Positions 1-8,906 of a stretch of 38,490 bases of DNA are shown one piece after another (the first letter of the stretch is position 1; each line of letters begins with the position of its first letter). The position numbers and the translations under genes were made by a program. The notes below the pieces were generated by a model. It saw only the letters and a list, made by a program, of their open reading frames with translations. It had not been told where the DNA came from and searched no databases. Source of the DNA: an uncultured Microcaldota archaeon (lineage in GTDB: Archaea > Micrarchaeota > Micrarchaeia > Norongarragalinales > Norongarragalinaceae); NCBI GenBank assembly GCA_903893865.1, contig CAITNU010000016.1, positions 1 to 38,490 on the forward strand, in the 5' to 3' direction.

Positions 1-321
1 CCTTCTTTCGCCCGTTTTCCGGCTGAAGTTTGGATTGTTCCGCGCAAGCAATTCGATTCATTCACGGATTTCGACGAAACTGAAACGCGCGACTTCGCCT
101 TGCTACTCAAAGACTGCGTGCGCCGCGTCGCCTCGCTCTCGCCCGAATACAACTTCGTTTTCCACTGCGCGCCGCTCGGCAGAGAATTCTGGTTCCACTG
201 CGAAATTTACCCGCGCAGCACCAACGTTTGGGCTGGAGTCGAACTCGGCGCAGGCGTTATAATCAATCCGCAGAGCGCAAGCGACGCGCTGGAAGCGCTC
301 AAGAACGCGGCGAAAAAATAA
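1..321 (+). CDS. galT: Galactose-1-phosphate uridylyltransferase-like protein, C-terminal part (truncated by window start)
   Basis: Frame 1 open from base 1: PSFARFPAEVWIVPRKQFDSFTDFDE...FHCEIYPRSTNVWAGVELGAGVIINPQSAS; the H-x-E-x-YPR and G.ELG.GV.INP.S pattern is typical of archaeal GalT C-termini. Confidence 0.75.
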   Translation, partial: PSFARFPAEVWIVPRKQFDSFTDFDETETRDFALLLKDCVRRVASLSPEYNFVFHCAPLGREFWFHCEIYPRSTNVWAGVELGAGVIINPQSASDALEALKNAAKK

Positions 322-336
322 GAAAAATAATAAAAA

Positions 337-1083
337 CTAATAACGCGGCCGCGCGAATTGCAAGAGCGAGTAGCGCGCGTCGTAACGCAACGGCAAGCGC
401 CAGCCCGCTTTGTGCTCTGCTGCGTCGAGCGCAGTTGAAAACGCGACTACGCTCGCGGCGATGCCGAGTGCGAAGAAGCCGCGTTCGAAGGCAGTTACGG
501 GTACGAGCGTCATCCACGTGGCGGCAGGAATGTTGAAAGCCCAAATGAACGCCGTCGCGCCTACGGCGTGTGCGGTGAAAGTCGCGCCGAGAGCGCGCGC
601 GATTAAACTCTTTTCAAACCACAACGCGGCGACTGGCGGAATCAACCAGAAGAGCGAGTAAAACCACGCCTGACGTCCCTCGGGGTGAAGAACGAACAAA
701 ACCATGCAAGCGAGGGGAACGAGCAAAATCGCTCTGTGGCGCACTTTGTGGCGCAAATTGTTTTCTTTCTTGTTTTCGCTGAGCTTGAAGCCGAAATACG
801 CGGCGGCGAAAGCCATTGGAAAGAAGCGGAGAAGCGTTATTCCGTCGAGCACTTTCCCGCTTAACGCGAAATTCAGGACTTCTACGACTAGAACGCTCGC
901 CACGCCGAGAGGCACGCTGAACAATTGCGAGCCGATTGGGCCGAGGAATTGGAAGAACGAGAACGACTCCGACGGAACGCCGAGAATCGTGGAGAAACGC
1001 AGTTGGTAAGCGGCGAGCGCGAGAACGATGAATGCGCCCAAAAACAAGGCTTTGCGTTTGTCAATCCAATTCAACACCAACAC
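337..1083 (-). CDS. Multi-pass membrane protein of unknown function
   Basis: 248 aa, multiple hydrophobic segments; GTG at 1083 or, better placed after a GAGGTG SD-like motif, TTG at 1074 (MNWIDKRKALFLG...). Confidence 0.6.
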   Translation of the reverse strand: MLVLNWIDKRKALFLGAFIVLALAAYQLRFSTILGVPSESFSFFQFLGPIGSQLFSVPLGVASVLVVEVLNFALSGKVLDGITLLRFFPMAFAAAYFGFKLSENKKENNLRHKVRHRAILLVPLACMVLFVLHPEGRQAWFYSLFWLIPPVAALWFEKSLIARALGATFTAHAVGATAFIWAFNIPAATWMTLVPVTAFERGFFALGIAASVVAFSTALDAAEHKAGWRLPLRYDARYSLLQFARPRY

Positions 1084-1129
1084 CTCTTGATACGCAGTAA
1101 AAGAATCGCTAGAATGAAGACTCGCGCGA

Positions 1130-2503
1130 TTAAAAAACTTTGTGCCACCGCTGCCGCCGCTTGAGTTCGCCGATTAAGTAAAGCGAACCGCAAACGATCA
1201 CGCAGCCATTGCTTCCCGCAAGTTTTTTCGCTTCCGCCAACGCCTCGCCCGCGTTTTCAACAACAAAAACATTTTTGCAAAAACGCCTCGCCGCTTTTTT
1301 GATTTCTTCAGCGCTCGCGCTGCGCTCGTTGCCCGCCACGCTCGTCGCGACAATCGTTTTCGCTAAAGGTGAGAGCGTCTTCAAAACCGAAGCATAATCC
1401 TTGTCGCGCATGGCGGCGAAAACGAGCGTCCAAGCGCGTTCGCGTTTCGGCCACAACTGCTTTAGGGATTTCGCCAGCGCTTTCGCGCCTCCGGGATTGT
1501 GGCAGCCGTCGAAAACAACGAGAGGCGAGCGCGATTTACATTCAACGATTTCCAGCCTGCCGGGCCAAGTCGCAGACGCGATTCCTTTCCGAATTGCCGC
1601 ATCAGTTATTCGCGAGTCTTGCCTCTGCAAAATTTTTGCTGTCGTCCACGCGAGCGCTGCGTTCTCCGCCTGGTGCGCTCCCAAAAGCTTTGTCTCAAGC
1701 CTTGTTCTCCCGAAAACGCCGCTTAACTCGAAAATCGTGCCTCGCGGCGTGGCCTTGACTTTTTTTATCACGACGTCGGCACCGCGACTCGCGCCGACGA
1801 CGAAAAGCGGCACCCCCTCTTTTTTAGCTCTGGCTCGCAAAACCGAAAGCGACGCGGCGCCGCTTTCGAGCGCGATCGCCGCCGCACAGCCCCGCTTGAT
1901 GATTGCCGCTTTTTCCCGCGCGATTTTTGAAACGGTTTCGCCGAGTTCGGCAGCATGGTCGATTGAGATTCGCGTGATAACCGCGACCTTGTTTTTCGAC
2001 GAGAGAGCGTTCGTCGAGTCGAGTCTCCCGCCCATTCCGGTTTCGACGACGGCGTAATCGCAGCGCCGCGATTCGAAAAACTTTAGGGCGAGCGCGGTGC
2101 CCGCTTCGAACTCGCTAATTTTTTCTCCGCGCCGCGCATTCCGTTTTTTGGTGAATAATTGTGTTTTCCGCCATAGCGCAGACAACTCGGCATCACTTAT
2201 TTCAACGCCGTTCACGCGCACGCGCTCGTTGAAGCGCGCGAGGTGCGGCGAAGTGTAAAGCCCGCTGCGTAAACGTGCAGTTCGCAGAATCGAGTCGAGG
2301 AACGCGGCAACACTGCCTTTGCCGTTCGTGCCGGCAACGTGTACCGCGCGGAAACGCTGCTTGAATTTTAGGGTGCGGAGGAGCGCGCGAGTGGGGCGCA
2401 GAGTCCAACGCGTTTTCTTTGGGAACGACGCGCTGAATTTTTCGTAATCGAATCCGCTGAGACGGGGCATTGCTTGTTTTTCGCCCCCAAACCAGTTTTT
2501 CAA
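1130..2503 (-). CDS. folC: Folylpolyglutamate synthase / dihydrofolate synthase family (Mur ligase fold)
   Basis: AVHVAGTNGKGSVAAFLDSILR, GLYTSPHLARFNERVRVNG, VVETGMGGRLDSTN, DGCHNPGGAKAL motifs; TTG start overlapping upstream stop (TTGA). Confidence 0.9.
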   Translation of the reverse strand: MKNWFGGEKQAMPRLSGFDYEKFSASFPKKTRWTLRPTRALLRTLKFKQRFRAVHVAGTNGKGSVAAFLDSILRTARLRSGLYTSPHLARFNERVRVNGVEISDAELSALWRKTQLFTKKRNARRGEKISEFEAGTALALKFFESRRCDYAVVETGMGGRLDSTNALSSKNKVAVITRISIDHAAELGETVSKIAREKAAIIKRGCAAAIALESGAASLSVLRARAKKEGVPLFVVGASRGADVVIKKVKATPRGTIFELSGVFGRTRLETKLLGAHQAENAALAWTTAKILQRQDSRITDAAIRKGIASATWPGRLEIVECKSRSPLVVFDGCHNPGGAKALAKSLKQLWPKRERAWTLVFAAMRDKDYASVLKTLSPLAKTIVATSVAGNERSASAEEIKKAARRFCKNVFVVENAGEALAEAKKLAGSNGCVIVCGSLYLIGELKRRQRWHKVF

Positions 2504-3498
2504 AGCTTGTAGTAGTAAACGACTAGCGCAACGAGCCCGCAGGCTACGTAAAGCGCGAGCACGGTGAGAACGAGCGCTGTTTCGCGCATAGGCTTCTTGC
2601 TGAGAATCCAGTAGAAAAGCGTGTAATGCTCCGCGCCTTTAGGCGGCGAAAGCCTTCCGTCGCCAGCGATGTGCGGGTCGTGACACAACGCTCTGCGCTT
2701 GATGCCTTGCGCGCCGTAATACAACGTGGAAAAAAGTTCGAAAAACGCGGGCAAAAACAAAATGAGCCCGTACTTTTCCATGTTTCCCAATATCACGCCC
2801 GCGGCGATGCACGCGCCGATAACGAGCGTTCCAACGTCGCCTGGAAAAATGCGCGCGGGATTCCAGTTGAAGTAGAGAAACGCAAGGCAAGCGCCGAAAC
2901 AAGCGGCGAGAATCGCGGCTGCAACCCAGTTTTGAGTGCTAACCGCGATTGCGAGCAGAAAAACGCTGATCACCGCACCGATGCCCGCTTCGACGCCGTT
3001 GTAGCCGGCAGTCATGTTCATCGCGTTCGCCGCGCCAGTAACGCCGATTGGAATGAGAACGAAAGTGTAAAACAATCCCAAGTCGATTGCTCCAACGAAA
3101 GGAAGGCTCATCGTCGTACTCCCGGCCTTGATTGCGACTAGCGGGAAAGAAGCGAGGACAGGCGTCAACAACTTCGTTTTCCAAGTGAGCTTGAACAAGT
3201 CGTCGAAAACGCCGACGAGCGCGATTATCGCGATTGACGCGAGCGCTGCGATGAGGAGCGAAAGCGAGTACGAATCCTTATCGTTGAAAGTCGTTACGAG
3301 CACGGCGAGCGAGAGCGCGCATACTACGCCGAGAAAAATCGCAAACCCCCCCATTTCCGCGACTTCAGGCCGCCCCGGCTTGTTGACGTCCCTGCCGACG
3401 ATGCCTTTGCGCCGCGCGCTGCGGACGAGGAACGGCGTTGAAAAAAGCGTGACGAGGAACGCGCCGAAAGCGAGTGCGAGCGTAAAAATCAAAGGCAT
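2500..3498 (-). CDS. GPT-type UDP-GlcNAc:(dolichyl/polyprenyl)-phosphate GlcNAc-1-phosphate transferase (GT4 / MraY-WecA superfamily)
   Basis: Polytopic; NAMNMTAGYNGVEAG, IFPGDVGTLVIG, DDLFKLTWKTKL; ATG start with GGTGAGAG SD-like motif. Confidence 0.88.
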   Translation of the reverse strand: MPLIFTLALAFGAFLVTLFSTPFLVRSARRKGIVGRDVNKPGRPEVAEMGGFAIFLGVVCALSLAVLVTTFNDKDSYSLSLLIAALASIAIIALVGVFDDLFKLTWKTKLLTPVLASFPLVAIKAGSTTMSLPFVGAIDLGLFYTFVLIPIGVTGAANAMNMTAGYNGVEAGIGAVISVFLLAIAVSTQNWVAAAILAACFGACLAFLYFNWNPARIFPGDVGTLVIGACIAAGVILGNMEKYGLILFLPAFFELFSTLYYGAQGIKRRALCHDPHIAGDGRLSPPKGAEHYTLFYWILSKKPMRETALVLTVLALYVACGLVALVVYYYKL

Positions 3499-3557
3499 TT
3501 TCTCTCACCGTTCGAAATAATTTCGATTTCACCAAGATTATTTCAAATTTTTAATTT

Positions 3558-6500
3558 TCACGGAGTCGGAGTTGCAGAAGCGGTCGGAGTAGCGGAAGGT
3601 TGCACGGAAGGTTGCGCTGAAGGAACCGCGCTCGGTACGGCGCTCGCGCTCGGTTCAATGCTAGGCACAATGCTCGGCGCGGCGCTTGGCGCTGCGCTCG
3701 GCGTTGAACTTGGTTCGGGCGTGGCGTTTTCAGGCGACGCGATAGGCGAAGCGACAGGAGAAGCGGTTGGGGAAGGCGATTCAATTGGAATGTTCAGGAA
3801 AGGATTTTGGGTTTGCGCTGGCCTGCCGAGATACTCGAATATTTTTACTTGCCCGCGCGGGGAGGAGTAGACGGACTTGAAGCCCGGCAAGTCTCCGAAG
3901 AAGAACAAACGCGTGAATTCAGAGTAGAAAACGCTGTTGTTGAGTCCTGCGTAAGACAAATCAGGGTTGACGTTGATGAATTGGCCTTGCGCTATCGGGA
4001 ACAAGTAACTCACGTTCGATTCGAGTTGGGTTACTTCTTCCTGGCCGATTATCTTGTAAGCGCGCTTGTAGTTCTCGTCCAACGTGCCGCCTTGCGTCAA
4101 GCGGAACAACTCGTTTTGGCCTGCGCAGTACATGGCTCCGAAACCGCTTTGCAGCGCTGGAAGCGAAACTGGCGAAGCGCTCAACGGGCATTGCCCGACG
4201 ACGCTTAGATATTCGTAATAGTGTTCCGCCTCGTACTTGCTCGAGCCGGGCCCAGCGCGCCAATCGATTTCAGGCGTTTGCGGGCATACTGGCGACTGGT
4301 TGGAGTTGCACGTGCCGCTTAGAAAAACGAGTGCCCCCCATTTTCCTACGAGATCGGCATCTACGAGGATGTGAGTCGCGTTGTGGTATTCCATTCGCGA
4401 GTACAAATCGTTCGCATCGCCGTCCACGAACGAGCGCGCCACGCCTTGGTCGAAATCCGCGTACCGGTTGCTCGGATCGAGCACAGTCGCGCGCTCTCCG
4501 AAGAAAGTCGTCCAATGCCCGTAATCCCACCACGACATTATCCGTGCGTCTTTCGGCGTGTTTTCAGCCATCCACTTGTAGGCGCCGACCCAGTCGTCCG
4601 TCATTCGCGTTTGCTGCAGTCCGTTCATGGAAGCGTCCACCGTGCGCGCCTGCAAGCCGACAAAGATGATTCCGAGTAGGAAGATTCCGACGAGCGAGTA
4701 GGTCGAGAGCGTCTTCTTTTCGGAAACCGAGAATAATTCCGCGCCCAGTTCGATCGCGCGAAGGGCTTCGCCGAGAATGTAGCCAGCAGCTATGCAGAGC
4801 GCGACCGCCAAATGCAGCATGTACTTGAGCTTGTTCAGTCCGATGTAAGCGATTGGAAAGAACACTAGGATGAAGAGAACCGCCGAACGGTTTTTCTTTT
4901 CAGCCGCGAGGTACGAGATGCTCGTCGAAAGCAGCGCTATCAGCATGTAGATGAAAACGTCGTTGTTCACGAAGAAGGAAACCGCGCTTACGATTGAGGC
5001 GCTTCCAGTGCCTGCGGCTAGCCAATTGAGAACAGAATCCACCTGCGCGTTCAAAAGCACGATTACGAAGACCAGCAAAACTAGCGCGACTGCTCCGCGC
5101 TTCATTTTTCTTATAAGCAAGGAGATGGTTGCCGAGGCTGCGGAGAGCAGTGCCGCAAGCTTCAAGGCGTTGGAAGGCTCGAACGCTCCGTTGAAAACGC
5201 CGAATGACGAGGCGAACAGTTCGGAAGTCGTTCCTCCTTCCTCTTGAATGGTTTTGCCCAGCGCGCTGCCGGCTGTTGCGTAACCCGTCATCGAGGAGGC
5301 GTAGCCTAACACGTTGGCGCCTATTGGAGTGAAGGCAACCGCAAGCGCCGAAACCAGGATTATCGCGCACGCCCACGACACGCGTTCCGTGAACTTATTT
5401 AGGGTGACGAAGCGCGTGATTCCGTAGAGCAGCGCGGAAAACAGGAACGCTGCAAGCCAAAGCAGGATCGAGTTCTGCGGGAAAGGCGTGTAAGTCCCTT
5501 CCTGGAACAAGTACATCACAGCGTTCGCAGCCAGTGCGCCTACCACTACGATGGCATTGATTTTTACTAGCCGCTCGTCTGTTTCACCTGAAAGAAAATC
5601 GAGTACCGCCTGAATCGCCACGTACGCGCCAAGAACGGCGAACGGCCAAATGTACTGCTGGCTTCCAAGCAGGTTTGCCGCGGCGGCGATTGCCGCTAGA
5701 ACCGCGAGGCGGTAACTCCTGCGGTTTACCGCCAAAAGGAATACGGCGAAAAGCAGGACCGCCGCGAATATTCCCCAAGGTTGTTGTTCGTTAACGCCAG
5801 CCGCGAGCTTGGTTATCAGCTGCGGCGTGAAAGCGAAGAAGGCGGCTGGAATGAGCGCGATGTACTCGTTGTACTCTTCGCGAATGATGAGGAAGGCGAG
5901 GAACGAGAGAAGCGCTCCGACGAAGGGAGTGTAGAGTTGCGCCGTCAGAATCAACGCGTCTTTCGAGTACGCCGCGCCGAGAATGTTTTGGTAAAGCAGG
6001 TACCAGCCGCCAGTCAGGTAATGAATAATCGGCGCCCATCGCATGAACGACTGCTGCGGGAAATACGACTCCGGCGTAAACAACGGAATAAACCCTTTCT
6101 GCACGAGTCGTTCAGTTACTTTATCGTAGTAATAAGGGTCGAACTCGAAGAAATTCGTGGCCCAAGAACCGGCAAAACGAATGTAGAAGCCGACGAGGAT
6201 TAGCGCTACGACGACGCAGGCAACCCAGTTGCGCTTCACCCAAGCTTCCGCGCCAGCTGGCGTTAACTCGAAACTCGTTTTCGGAAGCGAGAACTGCAGC
6301 GACTCGAGCTGCTTCTGCCTGTACAGGATTGCGAGCGAAACAACCGCGACGAGCAAGGAATTCAGCACGAAGATGGTTGTGCTGTAATAAACGCGCAGGA
6401 AAGTGAATTCGAGGACGCTTAGCACCGGTGCGGCTATGGCGCCTAGCACGAGGCCGAACAAGAATTTTGACAATCTTCCAAGTTTCACGCCGCGGAGCAG

Positions 6501-6581
6501 TGCGAAGGACAAGAGGATTCCTGGAACGAAGGTTACGAGTGCAACCATGAGCGCGGCGACTAGTTCAGAAATCAATTTCAA
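3558..6581 (-). CDS. aglB: AglB/STT3-type oligosaccharyltransferase with Pro/Ser/Thr/Ala-rich C-terminal tail
   Basis: MSWWDYGHWTTFFGERATVLDP (WWDYG motif), FEFDPYYYDKVTE acidic loop motif, GGTTSELFASSFG (SVSE/TIXE-like), about 12 TM segments; start TTG at 6581 or, better spaced from AGGTGG, TTG at 6575. Confidence 0.95.
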   Translation of the reverse strand: MKLISELVAALMVALVTFVPGILLSFALLRGVKLGRLSKFLFGLVLGAIAAPVLSVLEFTFLRVYYSTTIFVLNSLLVAVVSLAILYRQKQLESLQFSLPKTSFELTPAGAEAWVKRNWVACVVVALILVGFYIRFAGSWATNFFEFDPYYYDKVTERLVQKGFIPLFTPESYFPQQSFMRWAPIIHYLTGGWYLLYQNILGAAYSKDALILTAQLYTPFVGALLSFLAFLIIREEYNEYIALIPAAFFAFTPQLITKLAAGVNEQQPWGIFAAVLLFAVFLLAVNRRSYRLAVLAAIAAAANLLGSQQYIWPFAVLGAYVAIQAVLDFLSGETDERLVKINAIVVVGALAANAVMYLFQEGTYTPFPQNSILLWLAAFLFSALLYGITRFVTLNKFTERVSWACAIILVSALAVAFTPIGANVLGYASSMTGYATAGSALGKTIQEEGGTTSELFASSFGVFNGAFEPSNALKLAALLSAASATISLLIRKMKRGAVALVLLVFVIVLLNAQVDSVLNWLAAGTGSASIVSAVSFFVNNDVFIYMLIALLSTSISYLAAEKKNRSAVLFILVFFPIAYIGLNKLKYMLHLAVALCIAAGYILGEALRAIELGAELFSVSEKKTLSTYSLVGIFLLGIIFVGLQARTVDASMNGLQQTRMTDDWVGAYKWMAENTPKDARIMSWWDYGHWTTFFGERATVLDPSNRYADFDQGVARSFVDGDANDLYSRMEYHNATHILVDADLVGKWGALVFLSGTCNSNQSPVCPQTPEIDWRAGPGSSKYEAEHYYEYLSVVGQCPLSASPVSLPALQSGFGAMYCAGQNELFRLTQGGTLDENYKRAYKIIGQEEVTQLESNVSYLFPIAQGQFINVNPDLSYAGLNNSVFYSEFTRLFFFGDLPGFKSVYSSPRGQVKIFEYLGRPAQTQNPFLNIPIESPSPTASPVASPIASPENATPEPSSTPSAAPSAAPSIVPSIEPSASAVPSAVPSAQPSVQPSATPTASATPTP

Positions 6582-6693
6582 ACCACCTTGCCTAACCCAG
6601 CCAAAAACGGAATTCGAGTTTCGGATTTCGAATTCGAAGTGTTTTAAAAGCTTTATTTTAACGTCGCGCCCTTAAAAAACCCTGCCGTTTTTC

Positions 6694-6716
6694 CGTTTTC
6701 ACGTTTTCACGTTTTT
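6694..6716. repeat. 8-bp tandem repeat CGTTTTCA x 2 plus partial
   Basis: cgttttca-cgttttca-cgttttt. Confidence 0.6.
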
Positions 6717-6747
6717 CGAAAACGCCCACAGTAACAGCCAACCGAAA

Positions 6748-6781
6748 GTTCTTAGGTCTTACAGTTCTTACAGTTTTTACA
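6748..6781. repeat. Degenerate 8-9 bp tandem repeat (about 4 units, consensus GTTCTTACA)
   Basis: gttcttag-gtcttaca-gttcttaca-gtttttaca. Confidence 0.7.
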
Positions 6782-6864
6782 GACGTTTAAAAAACAGGGC
6801 GTACCTAATTCTGCGTTAGTCGCATTCAATTGCATTCCGATTAAGTCGACGGCGTTGAAGTGTC

Positions 6865-8127
6865 ATGAAAGTTTTGGTTACCGACGCGTCCAAGCGCGCG
6901 TCCCTCGCGATAATCCGGTCGCTGGGCAAAAGAGGCGTCGCGGTCGATGCAGTCGGCGCCGAGCGCTTCTGCGCCGGTTTTTTGTCGAAGTATTGCGCGG
7001 AAAAATTCGTTTTGCCCGACGCGCAGCGAGACAGCGGCGCTTTCACCGACGAAATCGAGGAATTGGTGTCGCCAGGAGGTTACGACGTCTTGATTCCAGT
7101 GCACGACTTCAGTTTGATTCCCATTCTAAAAAACAAGCGGCGCCTCGAAAAGCACGTGCGAATTCCTTTCGTCGACTACGCTACGTTGGCAAAAACGCTC
7201 GACAAGGCGGAAACGCTTAAGCTCGCAAAAAGAATCAACGTTCCAGCGCCTAAAACCGTCGAACCGCGAAGCTTGAGCGAAGCGCTTTCCTTTGCCGGCG
7301 AACTCGATTACCCCGTGGTGATAAAACCGCGTTCTCAGACGAACGCTGGAAGCGCGGGAGGCAGCGCTGGAAGCAACACGGGAAGCCGCGCTGGAGGCGA
7401 GAAATTCGCGGCTTTTACTACGGCTTACGTTTCCGCTAAAAACTACTGCAACGACGCGGCGGAATTCAAGGCGCGCTACAAGGAAATAAACGCGCGGAGT
7501 CAGCTGCCCCTGATTCAGGAATACGTTACGGGGAGGGGCGTGGGCGTCGCCGCGTTGTACAACCGCGGCAGGCCGCGCGCGCTCTTCAGCTACAAGCGGT
7601 TGCGCGAATATCCCGTCAGCGGCGGGCCGAGCACGCTGCGCGAAAGCACGGACGACCCGCTGCTTAAGAAATGCGCGGCGAAGCTTTTGACTGCGCTCAA
7701 ATGGCACGGGCTGGCGATGGTGGAGTTCAAGCAGCGCGAAGACGGAAGCGTTTCACTCATGGAAATCAACGGCCGCGTCTGGGGAAGCATCGCACTGCCC
7801 ATCGCTGCTGGCGTCGACTTTCCTTTCATGCTTTGCAAGCTGGCTGTCGACGGCGACGTGGAAGAAATCAAGCAATACAAGGTCGGCGTTAAGCAGAAGT
7901 GGCTCATCCCCGGCGATTTGCTTCACTACTGGCAACGGTTGCGCGAGCAACCGCGCAAGCTGCGCACGGCACGCGAATTCTTCAAGTCGCTCGGCGAAGA
8001 ATGCGAAGAAGACTATTTGTCGTCCGACGACCCTCTTCCCGCGCTGGGAGCAATAAAAACCAGCGCCGAGTATTTCACTTCGTTCCTGGCAGGAAAAAGA
8101 TCGTTAAGCGGTGAATACCTTGGATGA
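6865..8127 (+). CDS. ATP-grasp domain protein (carbamoyl-phosphate synthase-like), with Gly/Ser-rich insertion
   Basis: MKVLVTDASKRASLAIIRSLGKRGVAVDAVG; YPVVIKPRSQT; LPLIQEYVTGRGVGVAALYNRG; GLAMVEFKQREDGSVSLMEINGRVWGS. Confidence 0.88.
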   Translation: MKVLVTDASKRASLAIIRSLGKRGVAVDAVGAERFCAGFLSKYCAEKFVLPDAQRDSGAFTDEIEELVSPGGYDVLIPVHDFSLIPILKNKRRLEKHVRIPFVDYATLAKTLDKAETLKLAKRINVPAPKTVEPRSLSEALSFAGELDYPVVIKPRSQTNAGSAGGSAGSNTGSRAGGEKFAAFTTAYVSAKNYCNDAAEFKARYKEINARSQLPLIQEYVTGRGVGVAALYNRGRPRALFSYKRLREYPVSGGPSTLRESTDDPLLKKCAAKLLTALKWHGLAMVEFKQREDGSVSLMEINGRVWGSIALPIAAGVDFPFMLCKLAVDGDVEEIKQYKVGVKQKWLIPGDLLHYWQRLREQPRKLRTAREFFKSLGEECEEDYLSSDDPLPALGAIKTSAEYFTSFLAGKRSLSGEYLG

Positions 8128-8818
8128 ATTCAGCGCGGATAAACTCGGCGGATTGAAACGAGGAGAACTCAACTTTTTCGACTTGCACGTTCACTCGAAA
8201 TACTCTTTCGATTCCTTGACTTCTCTCGATTCGATAGTCGGAAAAGCCGGGAAAATAGGCTTGCACGGTTTCGCTTTGACTGACCACGACTCTTTTGCCG
8301 GCGCGGAAAAAGCGGCCAAACTGGCGGAAGACGCTTGCCTGGTTTTCATTCCGGGAATGGAAATCGAAACCGAATGCGGCGACTTGATAGCCTTGTTCTT
8401 GAACGAACCAGTTGCGGCTCGCTCGTTCGCCAGCGCGGTCGACGAAGTCAAGGCGCAAGGCGGCGTCGCGGTCGTCGCGCATCCCTTCAAGCGAATCGGG
8501 AAAGAAAGCGATTTCAAGGCATCGATGCTTCCGCTTCCGAAAGGTGTGGGAGTTGAGGCCGCCAACGGCCGAATCAGCTTAGAGAAAAACGAGTTAGCGA
8601 TTAAAACCGCTTCCCGCTTCAATTTTTTCTTCACTGCCGGCAGCGACGCGCACTTTTCCTCTGAAATGGGCAGCGCCTTCCTTGCCTCGAAAGCGGGCGA
8701 CGCCGAAGAGCTTCGCAAGGCGATTGTAAATAAGCAGTGCGCGCCGGTTTGGGTTGGACGCAGGTACAATCCGCTGAGCAGGGGAATAAGACTAGCGAAG
8801 CGCATTACGCGCATCTGA
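8111..8818 (+). CDS. PHP domain metal-dependent phosphoesterase
   Basis: FFDLHVHSKYSFDS, GFALTDHDSFAGAEKA, FIPGMEIETE, VVAHPFKR, AGSDAHFSSEMG; GTG start overlapping the ATP-grasp 3' end by 17 bp. Confidence 0.9.
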   Translation: MNTLDEFSADKLGGLKRGELNFFDLHVHSKYSFDSLTSLDSIVGKAGKIGLHGFALTDHDSFAGAEKAAKLAEDACLVFIPGMEIETECGDLIALFLNEPVAARSFASAVDEVKAQGGVAVVAHPFKRIGKESDFKASMLPLPKGVGVEAANGRISLEKNELAIKTASRFNFFFTAGSDAHFSSEMGSAFLASKAGDAEELRKAIVNKQCAPVWVGRRYNPLSRGIRLAKRITRI

Positions 8819-8879
8819 TTCCGCAAATCCAATTAAGCGCGTCTGAGTCCGCGCATCTAATTCCGCACACCTGATTTTT
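8810..8879. repeat. 14-bp degenerate tandem repeat, 5 units, spanning the PHP stop codon
   Basis: cgcatctgattccg / caaatccaattaag / cgcgtctgagtccg / cgcatctaattccg / cacacctgattttt. Confidence 0.85.
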
Positions 8880-8906
8880 ACCGGCGTTGTTTTTGCGTTA
8901 TTCGCG

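Noticed and set aside
6865-8818. ATP-grasp + PHP pair as a toxin-antitoxin or phage-defence module
   Set aside because: Both families occur in defence contexts, but the 17-bp overlap and placement inside a glycan locus favour a biosynthetic role; no nuclease, toxin or sensor domain seen.
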